Below, piece by piece: positions 1 through 6,859 of a DNA stretch of 64,000 bases. The translations under genes and the position numbers were made by a program. A model generated the notes under the pieces. It was not told where the DNA came from. It searched no databases and was given only the letters and a program-made list of their open reading frames with translations. Every line of letters starts with the position of its first letter. The first letter of the stretch is position 1. The DNA is from Bradyrhizobium betae (GTDB lineage: Bacteria > Pseudomonadota > Alphaproteobacteria > Rhizobiales > Xanthobacteraceae). The stretch is from positions 2,424,501-2,488,500 of the forward strand of contig NZ_CP044543.1 in NCBI RefSeq assembly GCF_008932115.1. Direction: 5' to 3'.

Positions 1-775
1 CATCGGTTATCTCATTACCGAGGCGGAATCGGTGTGGCTACACCTCGCCGACGGGCGCGTCGTCGAAGGACATGCGCTCGGCTTCGATTCCGTCACCGGC
101 TTCGGCCTCGTGCAGGCGCTCGGCGAGTTCGAGGTCGAGCCCTTGCCGCTCGGCATTTCGGCCGAGACCCGGCTCGGCGACCGCGTCGTCGGCGGCGGCG
201 CCGGCGGGCGCACGCGCTCGGTCGCAAGCCAGATCGTCGCCAAGCAGGAATTCGCCGGCTACTGGGAGTATCTGCTGGACGAAGCCATCTTCACCCATCC
301 GGCGCACCCGAACTGGGGCGGCACGGCGCTGCTCAACGAGCGCGGCGAGTTGATCGGCATCGGCTCGCTTCAGCTCGAGCGCGAACGCGACGGCAAGGCC
401 GAACACGTCAACATGATCGTGCCGATCGACCTGGTGAAGCCTGTCCTCGACGACCTGCGCAAGTTCGGCCGCGTCAACAAGCCGGCGCGGCCCTGGCTCG
501 GACTCTATTCGACAGAGATCGACAACCGCGTCGTGGTGATCGGCATCTCCGCCAACGGCCCCGCGGCGCGCGCGGAGCTGAAGACCGGCGACGTCATCCT
601 CGCTGTCGACGGCGAGAAGGTCACGAGCCAGACCGGCTTCTACAAAAAGATGTGGGGGCTCGGCGCCGCCGGCGTCGATGTGCCGCTCACCGTGCACCAT
701 GAAGGCGTCACCTTCGACGTCACGGTGACATCGACCGACCGCTTCAAGCTGTTGAAGGCGCCGAAGCTGCACTGA
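1..775 (+). CDS. S1C (HtrA-like) protease-fold protein with PDZ domain, catalytically degenerate, 5' partial
   Basis: The reading frame is open from the left edge, so the true start lies upstream; about 257 residues are visible. The first two thirds resemble the chymotrypsin fold of S1C proteases (ADGRVVEGHALGFD, then AHPNWGGTALLNERGELIGI), and the last 90 residues form a PDZ domain (RPWLGLYS, GPAARAELKTGDVILAVDG). In active members the aspartate lies in a TDLAVL-like strand and the serine in GNSGG. Here these positions read TGFGLV and NWGGT, so both residues appear to be missing. It is probably a periplasmic binding or chaperone-like protein rather than a peptidase. I recall relatives with the same TGFGL and N(F/W)GG signatures, so this looks like an inherited subfamily and not recent decay. 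The next gene follows after 36 bases on the same strand. Confidence 0.8.
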   Translation, partial: IGYLITEAESVWLHLADGRVVEGHALGFDSVTGFGLVQALGEFEVEPLPLGISAETRLGDRVVGGGAGGRTRSVASQIVAKQEFAGYWEYLLDEAIFTHPAHPNWGGTALLNERGELIGIGSLQLERERDGKAEHVNMIVPIDLVKPVLDDLRKFGRVNKPARPWLGLYSTEIDNRVVVIGISANGPAARAELKTGDVILAVDGEKVTSQTGFYKKMWGLGAAGVDVPLTVHHEGVTFDVTVTSTDRFKLLKAPKLH

Positions 776-811
776 CCTGCGCTTGTGAGGAAGCCGCCAA
801 GGAAAGCCGCA

Positions 812-1882
812 ATGAGCGAGGCTGTGATCGACGACATCGTGGCCGTGCTGCCGCCGCTCCTCAATGCGCTCGAAGCGCTCGGCTACTTCCAGCGGCATTT
901 GCATCCCCCGGCCTTCGCCTCCGTGATGAACGCAATCGGCACGCCGGACGAGGCGCTGCAGGCGGCACGGGCTGAGATCGGAGACTGGCCGGAGCAGTTC
1001 TCAGGATTGCGCGGGCGGCTCGATCGCGCCTGCGACGAGACGGTCGCCGCCTATGCCGGCATCCGCGAGGTCGAGCGCGGCAATGGCGATCTCGTCGCGG
1101 TCTTCCGCACGCTGCGTCACCTGCCTCGCGCGCAGGAGGCTCTGTACCCCCTGGCAGCCCAGTTTCCGCCGGTGAGCAGCTTCTTCCTCAACCCCGACAA
1201 TCGCGAGAATACCGAGCTGCTGTCGCGGTTGGAGGTGGGTGCAGGTGAACACACCGGTATCTTCCACGACCACAACGAGCCCGGCAGCCGCGGCGGCTTC
1301 TCGGTCTATGTCCCGGAATATTATTCGCCTGAACGCGCCATGCCCCTGGTGATGGCGCTGCATGGCGGCAGCGGCAACGGCCGTGGCTTCCTGTGGAGCT
1401 GGCTGCGCGATGCGCGCAGTCTCGGCGCGATCCTGGTGGCGCCCACCGCGACCGGACCGACCTGGGCGCTGATGGGCGATGATGCCGACACGCCCAATCT
1501 CATGCGCATTCTCGAAACTGTCCGCAGCCGCTGGGCCATCGACGCCTCGCGCATGCTGCTGACCGGCATGAGCGACGGCGGCACGTTCAGCTACGTCAGT
1601 GGGCTCGACGGTGCTTCGCCCTTCAGTCATCTCGCACCGGTCTCGGCAACGTTCCATCCGCTGATGGCGGAGATGGCCGACGCCACGCGGCTGCAGGGCC
1701 TGCCCGTCTTCATCACCCACGGCAAGCTCGACTGGATGTTTCCGGTGCAGACCGCGCGGCAGACCCAGGCCGCGCTCTCGGCCGCCGGCGCCGACATCGT
1801 CTATCGCGAGATCGACGATCTCAGCCACACCTATCCGCGCGAGATCAATGCGGAGCTGGTGGCGTGGCTGAACGGAGGATGA
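812..1882 (+). CDS. alpha/beta hydrolase, phospholipase/carboxylesterase type
   Basis: This is a 356-residue protein with an N-terminal helical region of about 120 residues followed by an alpha/beta hydrolase domain. It has an oxyanion-type HGGSGNG motif and the nucleophile elbow GMSDGG (Ser254). Likely triad partners are Asp307 (HGKLDW) and His339 (DLSHTY). The motifs fit the phospholipase/carboxylesterase (esterase_phb-like) group; the substrate cannot be read from sequence. The ATG at 812 is preferred because AAGGAAAG lies just upstream; a GTG at 785 would add nine residues. No signal peptide is apparent, so it is probably cytoplasmic. It lies directly behind the PDZ protein gene and may share its transcript. 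Confidence 0.8.
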   Translation: MSEAVIDDIVAVLPPLLNALEALGYFQRHLHPPAFASVMNAIGTPDEALQAARAEIGDWPEQFSGLRGRLDRACDETVAAYAGIREVERGNGDLVAVFRTLRHLPRAQEALYPLAAQFPPVSSFFLNPDNRENTELLSRLEVGAGEHTGIFHDHNEPGSRGGFSVYVPEYYSPERAMPLVMALHGGSGNGRGFLWSWLRDARSLGAILVAPTATGPTWALMGDDADTPNLMRILETVRSRWAIDASRMLLTGMSDGGTFSYVSGLDGASPFSHLAPVSATFHPLMAEMADATRLQGLPVFITHGKLDWMFPVQTARQTQAALSAAGADIVYREIDDLSHTYPREINAELVAWLNGG

Positions 1883-1914
1883 ACGAGCCGTCCTTACCTG
1901 CGCAGCACTGCCGC

Positions 1915-1939
1915 GGAACCATCGTTCGGGGCCGACGTT
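1915..1939 (+). promoter_or_regulatory. EcfG-type general stress promoter
   Basis: GGAAC at 1915-1919 is followed after exactly 16 bases by CGTT at 1936-1939. This matches the GGAAC-N16/17-CGTT consensus known for EcfG sigma factors of the alphaproteobacterial general stress response. The predicted transcript would begin near 1946, just before the GGAGG ribosome site at 1953 and the ATG at 1964. Confidence 0.65.
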
Positions 1940-1963
1940 ATCGCCGGTCATTGGAGGTTAGCC

Positions 1964-2170
1964 ATGCGGATGTTTCTGGGAATGATTTTGGGCGCGCTGC
2001 TGCTCGGCTGCGGCGTTTATGTCTATGATTCCATGCAGACGTCGTCCGTTGCTAACGGTGAGGTCGCAACCGCCAATCGCACCATCGTGAACTGGGATGT
2101 CGCGAAGGCCGATTGGGATCTGCTGCGCGATCGCGCGCATAGGGACTGGGTGCGGATCTCGTCGAAGTAA
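1964..2170 (+). CDS. small membrane-anchored protein (68 aa)
   Basis: This 68-residue protein starts with a hydrophobic segment (FLGMILGALLLGCGVYVY). That segment could be an uncleaved membrane anchor or, because of the LLGC stretch, a lipoprotein-like signal. A polar tail rich in Asp, Trp and Arg follows. A clear GGAGG lies 7 bases before the ATG. The gene is monocistronic, bracketed by an EcfG-type promoter and an intrinsic terminator, so it is probably a small stress-induced envelope protein. I do not recognise a named family. Confidence 0.75.
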   Translation: MRMFLGMILGALLLGCGVYVYDSMQTSSVANGEVATANRTIVNWDVAKADWDLLRDRAHRDWVRISSK

Positions 2171-2194
2171 TTCGATCGAGCAAGTCTGAACAGG

Positions 2195-2226
2195 GCGCCG
2201 TCGCGAATCCGCGGCGGCGCTTTTGT
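2195..2226 (+). terminator. intrinsic terminator after the small stress gene
   Basis: A 10-bp stem (2195-2204 with 2211-2220, one G-U pair) with a six-base loop is followed by TTTTGTCTT. It closes the transcript of the 68-residue gene. Confidence 0.85.
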
Positions 2227-2252
2227 CTTGACTGCGAACGGCGCGGTTCGCC

Positions 2253-2924
2253 TCAGTTCATCTTGGCCTTGCGGGCGTCGGCGATGACCTGCTCGAATTC
2301 CTTCATGCTGAGCACGCCCGGAACGCGGTACTTGCCGACGATGAACGCCGGCGTGCCGCGGAAGCCGAAGGCTTCGGCCTGCTCGTTGTTGCGCTTCAGG
2401 ACGGCATCGATGTCCTTGGCGTGATCGGTCAGGTCACGCTTCAGGCGGTCCATGTCGACGCCGGCCGCCGCGAGCAGCTCGTTGATGCGCGGCTCGGTCA
2501 AACGCGAGCTGACGCCCATCATCGCGTCATGGGCCTGATGGTACTTGTCCTGGAATTTGGCCGCGAGCGCGATCCGCGCCGCCGTGACCGAGACCGGCCC
2601 GAGGATCGGCCAGTCCTTCATCACCAGCCTGACCTTGCCGTCGTCCTGGACGACCTGGCGCAGCTCCGGCTCGAGCTTGCGGCAATAGGGGCAATTGTAG
2701 TCGGACCATTCGATAATGCTGATGTTGCCGTCGGGATTGCCGGCGACGGGAACATCGGGATCGCGTAGCACCCTGGCTTCGGTCAACACCTCGTCATCGT
2801 CGGCGGCCGCACGTGCCAGGCTGATACTGCCCGCCGCAAGAGCGCCCGCCCCGATCAGCGTCAACGCCCTGCGGCGCGTCGGCACAAGGCCCTTATTCCT
2901 GAATTCAGCCATATCTCGTCCCAT
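2253..2924 (-). CDS. DsbA-family thiol:disulfide oxidoreductase
   Basis: A 223-residue exported thioredoxin-fold protein. The N-terminus has a twin-arginine-like signal (PTRRRALTLIGAG) ending near ARAA, which suggests Tat export. The redox site is C78-P-Y-C81 in SDYNCPYCRK, and the cis-proline loop is RGTPAFIVG, both typical of the DsbA/Com1 branch (thioredoxin_4). It probably oxidises or isomerises cysteines of periplasmic proteins. dsbB lies 5 kb away on the same strand but is not co-transcribed. An alternative ATG at 2912 would remove four residues; ribosome-site quality does not decide between them. Confidence 0.9.
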   Translation of the reverse strand: MGRDMAEFRNKGLVPTRRRALTLIGAGALAAGSISLARAAADDDEVLTEARVLRDPDVPVAGNPDGNISIIEWSDYNCPYCRKLEPELRQVVQDDGKVRLVMKDWPILGPVSVTAARIALAAKFQDKYHQAHDAMMGVSSRLTEPRINELLAAAGVDMDRLKRDLTDHAKDIDAVLKRNNEQAEAFGFRGTPAFIVGKYRVPGVLSMKEFEQVIADARKAKMN

Positions 2925-2999
2925 TTCAGTCCCATCGCCGGAATTACGGCTCAGGACCGGGAATTGTTACGGTCTATATAGAGTGTCGCGGGGGTCATG

Positions 3000-3722
3000 T
3001 CATCGCACCAGCAGCGTGACCGCCAGCGGCACCAGAAACGAGGTCACCAAGGCGTTCAGGCTCATGGCGATGCCGGAGAACACGCCGGCGATCTCGTCGA
3101 CCTGGAACGCGCGCGCGGTACCGATGCCGTGCGCGGCAAGGCCGGCGGCAAAACCACGGGCGCGGTAATCGGTAACGCCGGTGCGGTTCATCAGGGGCGT
3201 GACCATGATCGCACCCATGATACCGGTGAAGATGACCGCGACCGCTGCCAGCGAGGGATCCGCATGCAGCGAGTCGGCGATGCCCATGGCAACGCCGGCC
3301 GTGACCGATTTCGGTGCCAGCGACAGCACCACCTCGCGCGGCAGGCCGGCAAGCTCAGCCAGCAGCACGACGGACACCACGGCCGTGACCGATCCCGCGA
3401 TCAGCGCCACCAGCATCGGCACGATCGAGACCACCACGCGTTTGCGGTTCTCGTAGAGAGGAACGGCGAGTGCGACGGTGGCGGGCCCGAGCAGGAAGTG
3501 CACGAACTGGGCCCCGGCGAAATAGGTGGTGTAGGAGGTGCCGGTCAGGAGCAGGAACGCGCCGATGATCCACATTGCATGCAGCACGGGGTTGGCCAGC
3601 GGATGGCGACGCGTCCGCAACGACACCGCGTCCGTGCTTGCATAGACCAGTAGCGTCATGGTCAGCCAGAGCAACGGCGACTGGGAGAGATAGACCCAGA
3701 GTGAGAATGGATTGTCGCTCAT
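3000..3722 (-). CDS. lrgB: LrgB/CidB-family membrane protein
   Basis: A 240-residue polytopic protein with about seven hydrophobic segments. The conserved SLAPKSVTAGVAMGIAD stretch near residue 135 and the AAHGIGTARA motif near residue 195 mark the LrgB/CidB family, which is linked to holin-like control of murein hydrolases and to export of small organic acids. The ATG at 3722 overlaps the end of the upstream lrgA gene by four bases (ATGA), which implies translational coupling. Longer upstream extension of the frame has no family similarity and overlaps lrgA, so it was discarded. Confidence 0.9.
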   Translation of the reverse strand: MSDNPFSLWVYLSQSPLLWLTMTLLVYASTDAVSLRTRRHPLANPVLHAMWIIGAFLLLTGTSYTTYFAGAQFVHFLLGPATVALAVPLYENRKRVVVSIVPMLVALIAGSVTAVVSVVLLAELAGLPREVVLSLAPKSVTAGVAMGIADSLHADPSLAAVAVIFTGIMGAIMVTPLMNRTGVTDYRARGFAAGLAAHGIGTARAFQVDEIAGVFSGIAMSLNALVTSFLVPLAVTLLVR

Positions 3723-4132
3723 CGCACGTCCTGTTGCTTCAACAGCCGGCTGACGAGACGGAAGGTCAGCACGGTCGCGAGCAGCGTGACGACCACCGAA
3801 AACGCCAGTACCAGGATGATGGCGATGCCGTGCGACGCGAGCAGGTCCAGCTTCTGCACCACGCCGACGCCAGCCGGCACGAACAGCAGCGACAGATGCG
3901 CCAGCAAGCCTTCGCTTGCCGTCTCGACTCCATTGTTGTCCAACGGCCCGAGTGCGAGCCACTTGAAGCGGTCGCGGACGAGCAACAGGACCAGGAGCAG
4001 CAGCAGGCCGAGCACGGGCCCCGGCAACGGCAGACCGAGACCGCGCGCGACGGCTTCGCCGATCAACTGGCAGAGCAGGATGAGGCCGAGGCTGGCAAGC
4101 ATGACCGGCGCATCAAGAGATGCGTCGATCAT
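3719..4132 (-). CDS. lrgA: LrgA/CidA-family holin-like protein
   Basis: A 137-residue protein with four hydrophobic helices. It carries the LrgA pattern LILLCQLIGEAVARGLGLPLPGPVLG at its start and FVPAGVGVVQ in the middle. LrgA and LrgB act together in the membrane. The ATG at 4132 lies five bases beyond the upstream thioesterase stop; a TTG at 4141 is a possible longer start. The gene sits between two thioesterase genes and lrgB in one tight run of four, so a shared transcript is likely. Confidence 0.88.
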   Translation of the reverse strand: MIDASLDAPVMLASLGLILLCQLIGEAVARGLGLPLPGPVLGLLLLLVLLLVRDRFKWLALGPLDNNGVETASEGLLAHLSLLFVPAGVGVVQKLDLLASHGIAIILVLAFSVVVTLLATVLTFRLVSRLLKQQDVR

Positions 4133-4137
4133 GCTTG

Positions 4138-4623
4138 TCAATCGCCGCGCACTGCGGGGGACGTCTGCGACGACCTCGGAGCTTGGCGCGGCAGCATCGC
4201 CATCAGTGTCCCGGTCATTGTGGCGATCAGCGTGGTCTTGCCGTCATGCTCGGCAAAGGCCCTCGCCTCGCAAAAGGTGAGCGTGCGTCCGGGCTTGACC
4301 ACGTCGGCCTTGAAGACGAAGCGCTCGCCGCGGGCGGGTGCGAGCAGCGTGGTCTTGAACTCGACGGTGAGGATATCGGCCTCGGGGGGCATCAGGGTGA
4401 AGGCGGCGACACCGCAGGCGTTGTCGAGCCCAGCGGTGATGATGCCGGCATGGATGAAACCGTTCTGCTGCGTGAACGCTGGCGAATGCGGCATGGCCAG
4501 CTCGACGTCGCCCGGCGCAAGGCGGACGATCACGATGCCGAGCGTGCGCATCGCCAGCTGGCCGTCGAACATGGCAGCGGCCGCCGCGCGATAGCCCGGA
4601 TTTTTCGGCTCGAACACGGCCAT
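4138..4623 (-). CDS. PaaI-family acyl-CoA thioesterase (hotdog fold)
   Basis: A 161-residue single-hotdog thioesterase. The segment QQNGFIHAGIITAGLDNACG (residues about 52-71) is the PaaI-type helix and active-site region, and DILTVEFKTTLLAPARGE is the following strand pair. It would hydrolyse acyl-CoA or aryl-CoA esters in the cytoplasm; substrate not determinable. It is three bases downstream of the second thioesterase gene and five upstream of lrgA, so it is part of a four-gene run controlled from the 5056-5162 intergenic region. Confidence 0.88.
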   Translation of the reverse strand: MAVFEPKNPGYRAAAAAMFDGQLAMRTLGIVIVRLAPGDVELAMPHSPAFTQQNGFIHAGIITAGLDNACGVAAFTLMPPEADILTVEFKTTLLAPARGERFVFKADVVKPGRTLTFCEARAFAEHDGKTTLIATMTGTLMAMLPRQAPRSSQTSPAVRGD

Positions 4624-4626
4624 GGC

Positions 4627-5055
4627 TCAGGCCTCGGCCGGTTCGGCAAGATGCCTCAAGGCGGCTTCGCGGATGGCATCCGCAAACGGCGCCGATTTGC
4701 GCTGGCTGCGGTCCATGTGCACGCCGGTAATCTCGCAAGTCGCGGCGACCTCGCCGGTCTCGCCGTTCATCATGTCGTGCCGGAAGCGGATCGACTTGTC
4801 GCGCACCTCGAGCAGATGGCTGCGAATCTCGACGATGTCGCCGGCGAGCAATTCGCGCTTGTAGGTGATGTTCTGCTGCACGGCGGCCATGCCGCGGCCG
4901 GAGACGCGCAAATAGCTCGGAGTCAGCCCGAGGCGGGCAAACAGGTTCCAGTTGGCCTCGTCGAACTTGCCGACGTACCACATGATGTTCATGTGGCCGA
5001 CGTGATCGCACTGCCACGGATAGACCGTGCCGCGATAGGTCGCCTCCTGCTCCAT
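4627..5055 (-). CDS. 4HBT-family acyl-CoA thioesterase
   Basis: A 142-residue hotdog thioesterase of the 4-hydroxybenzoyl-CoA type. The motif WQCDHVGHMNIMWY contains the catalytic Asp17 and the conserved GHMN. ITYKRELLAGD and RFRHDMMN match the core strands. A GGGAGA ribosome site precedes the ATG. It is the first gene of the run leading to lrgAB and is divergent from a TetR gene, with two palindromes between them, so it is probably the main target of that repressor. Confidence 0.88.
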   Translation of the reverse strand: MEQEATYRGTVYPWQCDHVGHMNIMWYVGKFDEANWNLFARLGLTPSYLRVSGRGMAAVQQNITYKRELLAGDIVEIRSHLLEVRDKSIRFRHDMMNGETGEVAATCEITGVHMDRSQRKSAPFADAIREAALRHLAEPAEA

Positions 5056-5089
5056 CGTAATGTCTCCCTGCGCCTGCCTTTTGATTGTT

Positions 5090-5139
5090 GATACGGTAGC
5101 GTATCAAGCCTTCGCCGCGCTAGCAATACGGCACCGTAT
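5090..5139. promoter_or_regulatory. paired TetR-type operators between divergent genes
   Basis: Two near-identical palindromes lie in the 107-base divergent spacer: GATACGGTAGCGTATC at 5090-5105 and ATACGGCACCGTAT at 5126-5139, with centres 35 bp apart. They share the ATACGG/CCGTAT half-site. Their position between the thioesterase start and the TetR start makes them the expected sites for the adjacent regulator. Confidence 0.75.
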
Positions 5140-5162
5140 CAAGGGCCGGTGAGGTTTTCTTC

Positions 5163-5711
5163 ATGAGCGATGGCAAGGGCGACGTCTGGGTCGAGGCAGG
5201 GTTTGGCGAACTCGCCCGCTCGGGGGTCGAGGGCGTGCGGGTCGAGGTGCTCGCCAAGAACCTCGGCGTCACCAAGGGCGGCTTCTACCGCCGCTTCGCC
5301 GATCGCGCCGCGCTGCTTGGCGCCATGCTGGAACGCTGGCGCGACGGGCGCGTGGCGGCGATCGCACATCAGACGAGCCTCGACGGACAAGAGCCCCGCG
5401 AGCGGCTGAAGGCGGTGATCCAGCTCTATTCCGAACGGCTCAATCCGGAGGGCATGGCGGTCGAGCTCGCGATCCGGCAATGGGCCCGCTCGGACGAGAA
5501 CGCCGCCGCGGCGGTGGCGAGCGTGGATGCGGCGCGGCTCAAGCACGTCGCCGAGCTCTATCGCGCGACCGGCCTTGCGGCCGAGGAGGCCGAGGCGCAG
5601 GCCTTCCTGTTCTACTGCTTCATCTTCGGCCAGAGCCTGCTGTTCGTCGAGCGCGGTCCGCGCAAGCGATCGCAGCTCGTGGCGAAATCGGCCGAGAAGC
5701 TGTTGGATTAG
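5163..5711 (+). CDS. TetR/AcrR-family transcriptional regulator
   Basis: A 182-residue repressor. The N-terminal helix-turn-helix is readable: GVEGVRVEVLAKNLGVTKGG then FYRRFADRAALLGAMLE, the usual TetR recognition helix with an aromatic pair. The C-terminal part is helical and would hold the ligand pocket. The divergent thioesterases suggest an acyl-CoA or fatty acid ligand; this is inference from neighbourhood. Two matching palindromes upstream imply control of itself and of the opposite operon. Confidence 0.9.
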   Translation: MSDGKGDVWVEAGFGELARSGVEGVRVEVLAKNLGVTKGGFYRRFADRAALLGAMLERWRDGRVAAIAHQTSLDGQEPRERLKAVIQLYSERLNPEGMAVELAIRQWARSDENAAAAVASVDAARLKHVAELYRATGLAAEEAEAQAFLFYCFIFGQSLLFVERGPRKRSQLVAKSAEKLLD

Positions 5712-5730
5712 ACGACCGGACTTAAGCGAA

Positions 5731-5755
5731 ATGGCCGGAGCTGTGCTCCGGCCAT
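5731..5755. terminator. bidirectional hairpin between convergent genes
   Basis: A perfect 10-bp inverted repeat (ATGGCCGGAG, five-base loop, CTCCGGCCAT) sits between the ends of the TetR gene and the converging secreted-protein gene. There is no strong T-run, so termination is inferred from position. Confidence 0.6.
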
Positions 5756-5771
5756 CGCGTCAGGTCAAAGC

Positions 5772-6269
5772 TCAGGCGGCGCCCTTCAGCTTCTTGTTGC
5801 ACTCGCTGTAATAGCCGCCGCCCTTCTCGATCCACTTCATGCCGCCATTGCCGTTGGTGGTCTTGTTGGCGTTGTACTGGTCGACGCAGGTATGGAGACG
5901 CGCCTTGCCCGCGGTCTCCTTGGCGTATTTCGGATCGACCGCGTTCGGATAGATCGCGGGACCGGCCGGCAGGGTCGGCGCCGGGGCAGCCGCGGGAGCC
6001 GCCTCCTTCTTCGCCTGCTTCGGCTCGGCGGGAGCGGCGGGCGCAGCCGGGGCCGCCGCGGTCGGCGCAGCAGCAGGCGTCGCGTCCGCACCGCACTGGG
6101 CCTTGCGGAAGTCATTCCACTTCGTGGTGCCGAGCGAACCGTCCTTCTTGGCGGCCTGATATTTCGCGCTGCACTCCTGCGAAGTCAGCGCCTGCGCCGG
6201 CACGCTCGCCACCAGCGCGGCAAAGCTCGACAATGCGACTGCACACAGCAATTTTGATGGGATGGTCAT
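5772..6269 (-). CDS. secreted Ala/Pro-rich protein
   Basis: A 165-residue exported protein. Residues 1-27 form a Sec signal (KLLCAVALSSFAALVASVPAQA). A short Cys-containing domain follows (SQECSAKYQAAKKDGSLG, with TKWNDFRKAQC), then an Ala/Pro/Lys linker of about 45 residues, then a second Cys-containing module (LHTCVDQYNANKTTNGNGG, YYSECNKKLKG). The two modules each contain a Cys pair and a conserved Trp (TKWNDFR, MKWIEKG) and look like diverged copies. The ATG at 6269 has GGAGACCCAAGG upstream. Function unknown; it resembles small periplasmic proteins common in Bradyrhizobium. Confidence 0.85.
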   Translation of the reverse strand: MTIPSKLLCAVALSSFAALVASVPAQALTSQECSAKYQAAKKDGSLGTTKWNDFRKAQCGADATPAAAPTAAAPAAPAAPAEPKQAKKEAAPAAAPAPTLPAGPAIYPNAVDPKYAKETAGKARLHTCVDQYNANKTTNGNGGMKWIEKGGGYYSECNKKLKGAA

Positions 6270-6468
6270 CCTTGGGTCTCCTCCTTGGTTTTCCCCGACG
6301 GAAGTGAAGGATTGCCATCCTAGCGTGCCGCAAGCTCGCGACAAGGAAGTGATGGCTCCTGCCGCCAAAATATAGTGATCGCGCCGTTCGGATTATTCAT
6401 GTCGCGTTCAGCAACGCGAGCCGACCTTCGGCCTCCCTTCGCAATTCCCGCAAGAAGAGTGCAACAAC

Positions 6469-6756
6469 ATGACCTTCGCCTCTCGCCTCGCCGTCGTCGC
6501 TCTCGTCTCGCTGTTCGCCACCGGGACCGCCTTCGCCCAGACCGCAGCACCGGCGGCCAAGACCGATACCAAGACCACAACCGCCGCCCCCACGGACAAG
6601 AAAGCGCCGAAGGAGCATTCGGCCGAGTCGCTCGAATGCTCCAAGCAGGCCGATGCCAAGGGCCTGCACGGCAAGGAGCGCAAGAAATTCCGCTCCGAAT
6701 GCATCAAGACCGCCAAGGCCGGCACGGCAGCTCCGGCCGCCGCCGACAAGAAATAG
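6469..6756 (+). CDS. PsiF-repeat small periplasmic protein
   Basis: A 95-residue exported protein: signal peptide (SRLAVVALVSLFATGTAFAQ), a Thr/Ala/Lys linker, then one PsiF repeat (ECSKQADAKGL, GKERKKFRSECIK) with its two cysteines, and an Ala/Lys tail. PsiF proteins are linked to phosphate starvation in enterobacteria; their biochemical role is unknown. No phosphate box could be recognised upstream. Confidence 0.85.
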   Translation: MTFASRLAVVALVSLFATGTAFAQTAAPAAKTDTKTTTAAPTDKKAPKEHSAESLECSKQADAKGLHGKERKKFRSECIKTAKAGTAAPAAADKK

Positions 6757-6789
6757 ATCCGTCACGATCATGCTCTCGCGGGCATCCGT

Positions 6790-6838
6790 GAGAGGCGCAC
6801 GCATTGCGGCATGACGAGCCTGCAATTGTGCGCCTCTC
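6790..6838. other. 49-base hairpin before the AbrB permease gene
   Basis: GAGAGGCGCAC at 6790-6800 is perfectly complementary to GTGCGCCTCTC at 6828-6838, and the enclosed bases continue to pair imperfectly. It lies 33 bases after psiF and 21 bases before the permease start. It could terminate the psiF transcript, though it has no T-run, or act as a leader structure. Confidence 0.55.
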
Positions 6839-6859
6839 GCTGATTTGCGATAAGGTGGC

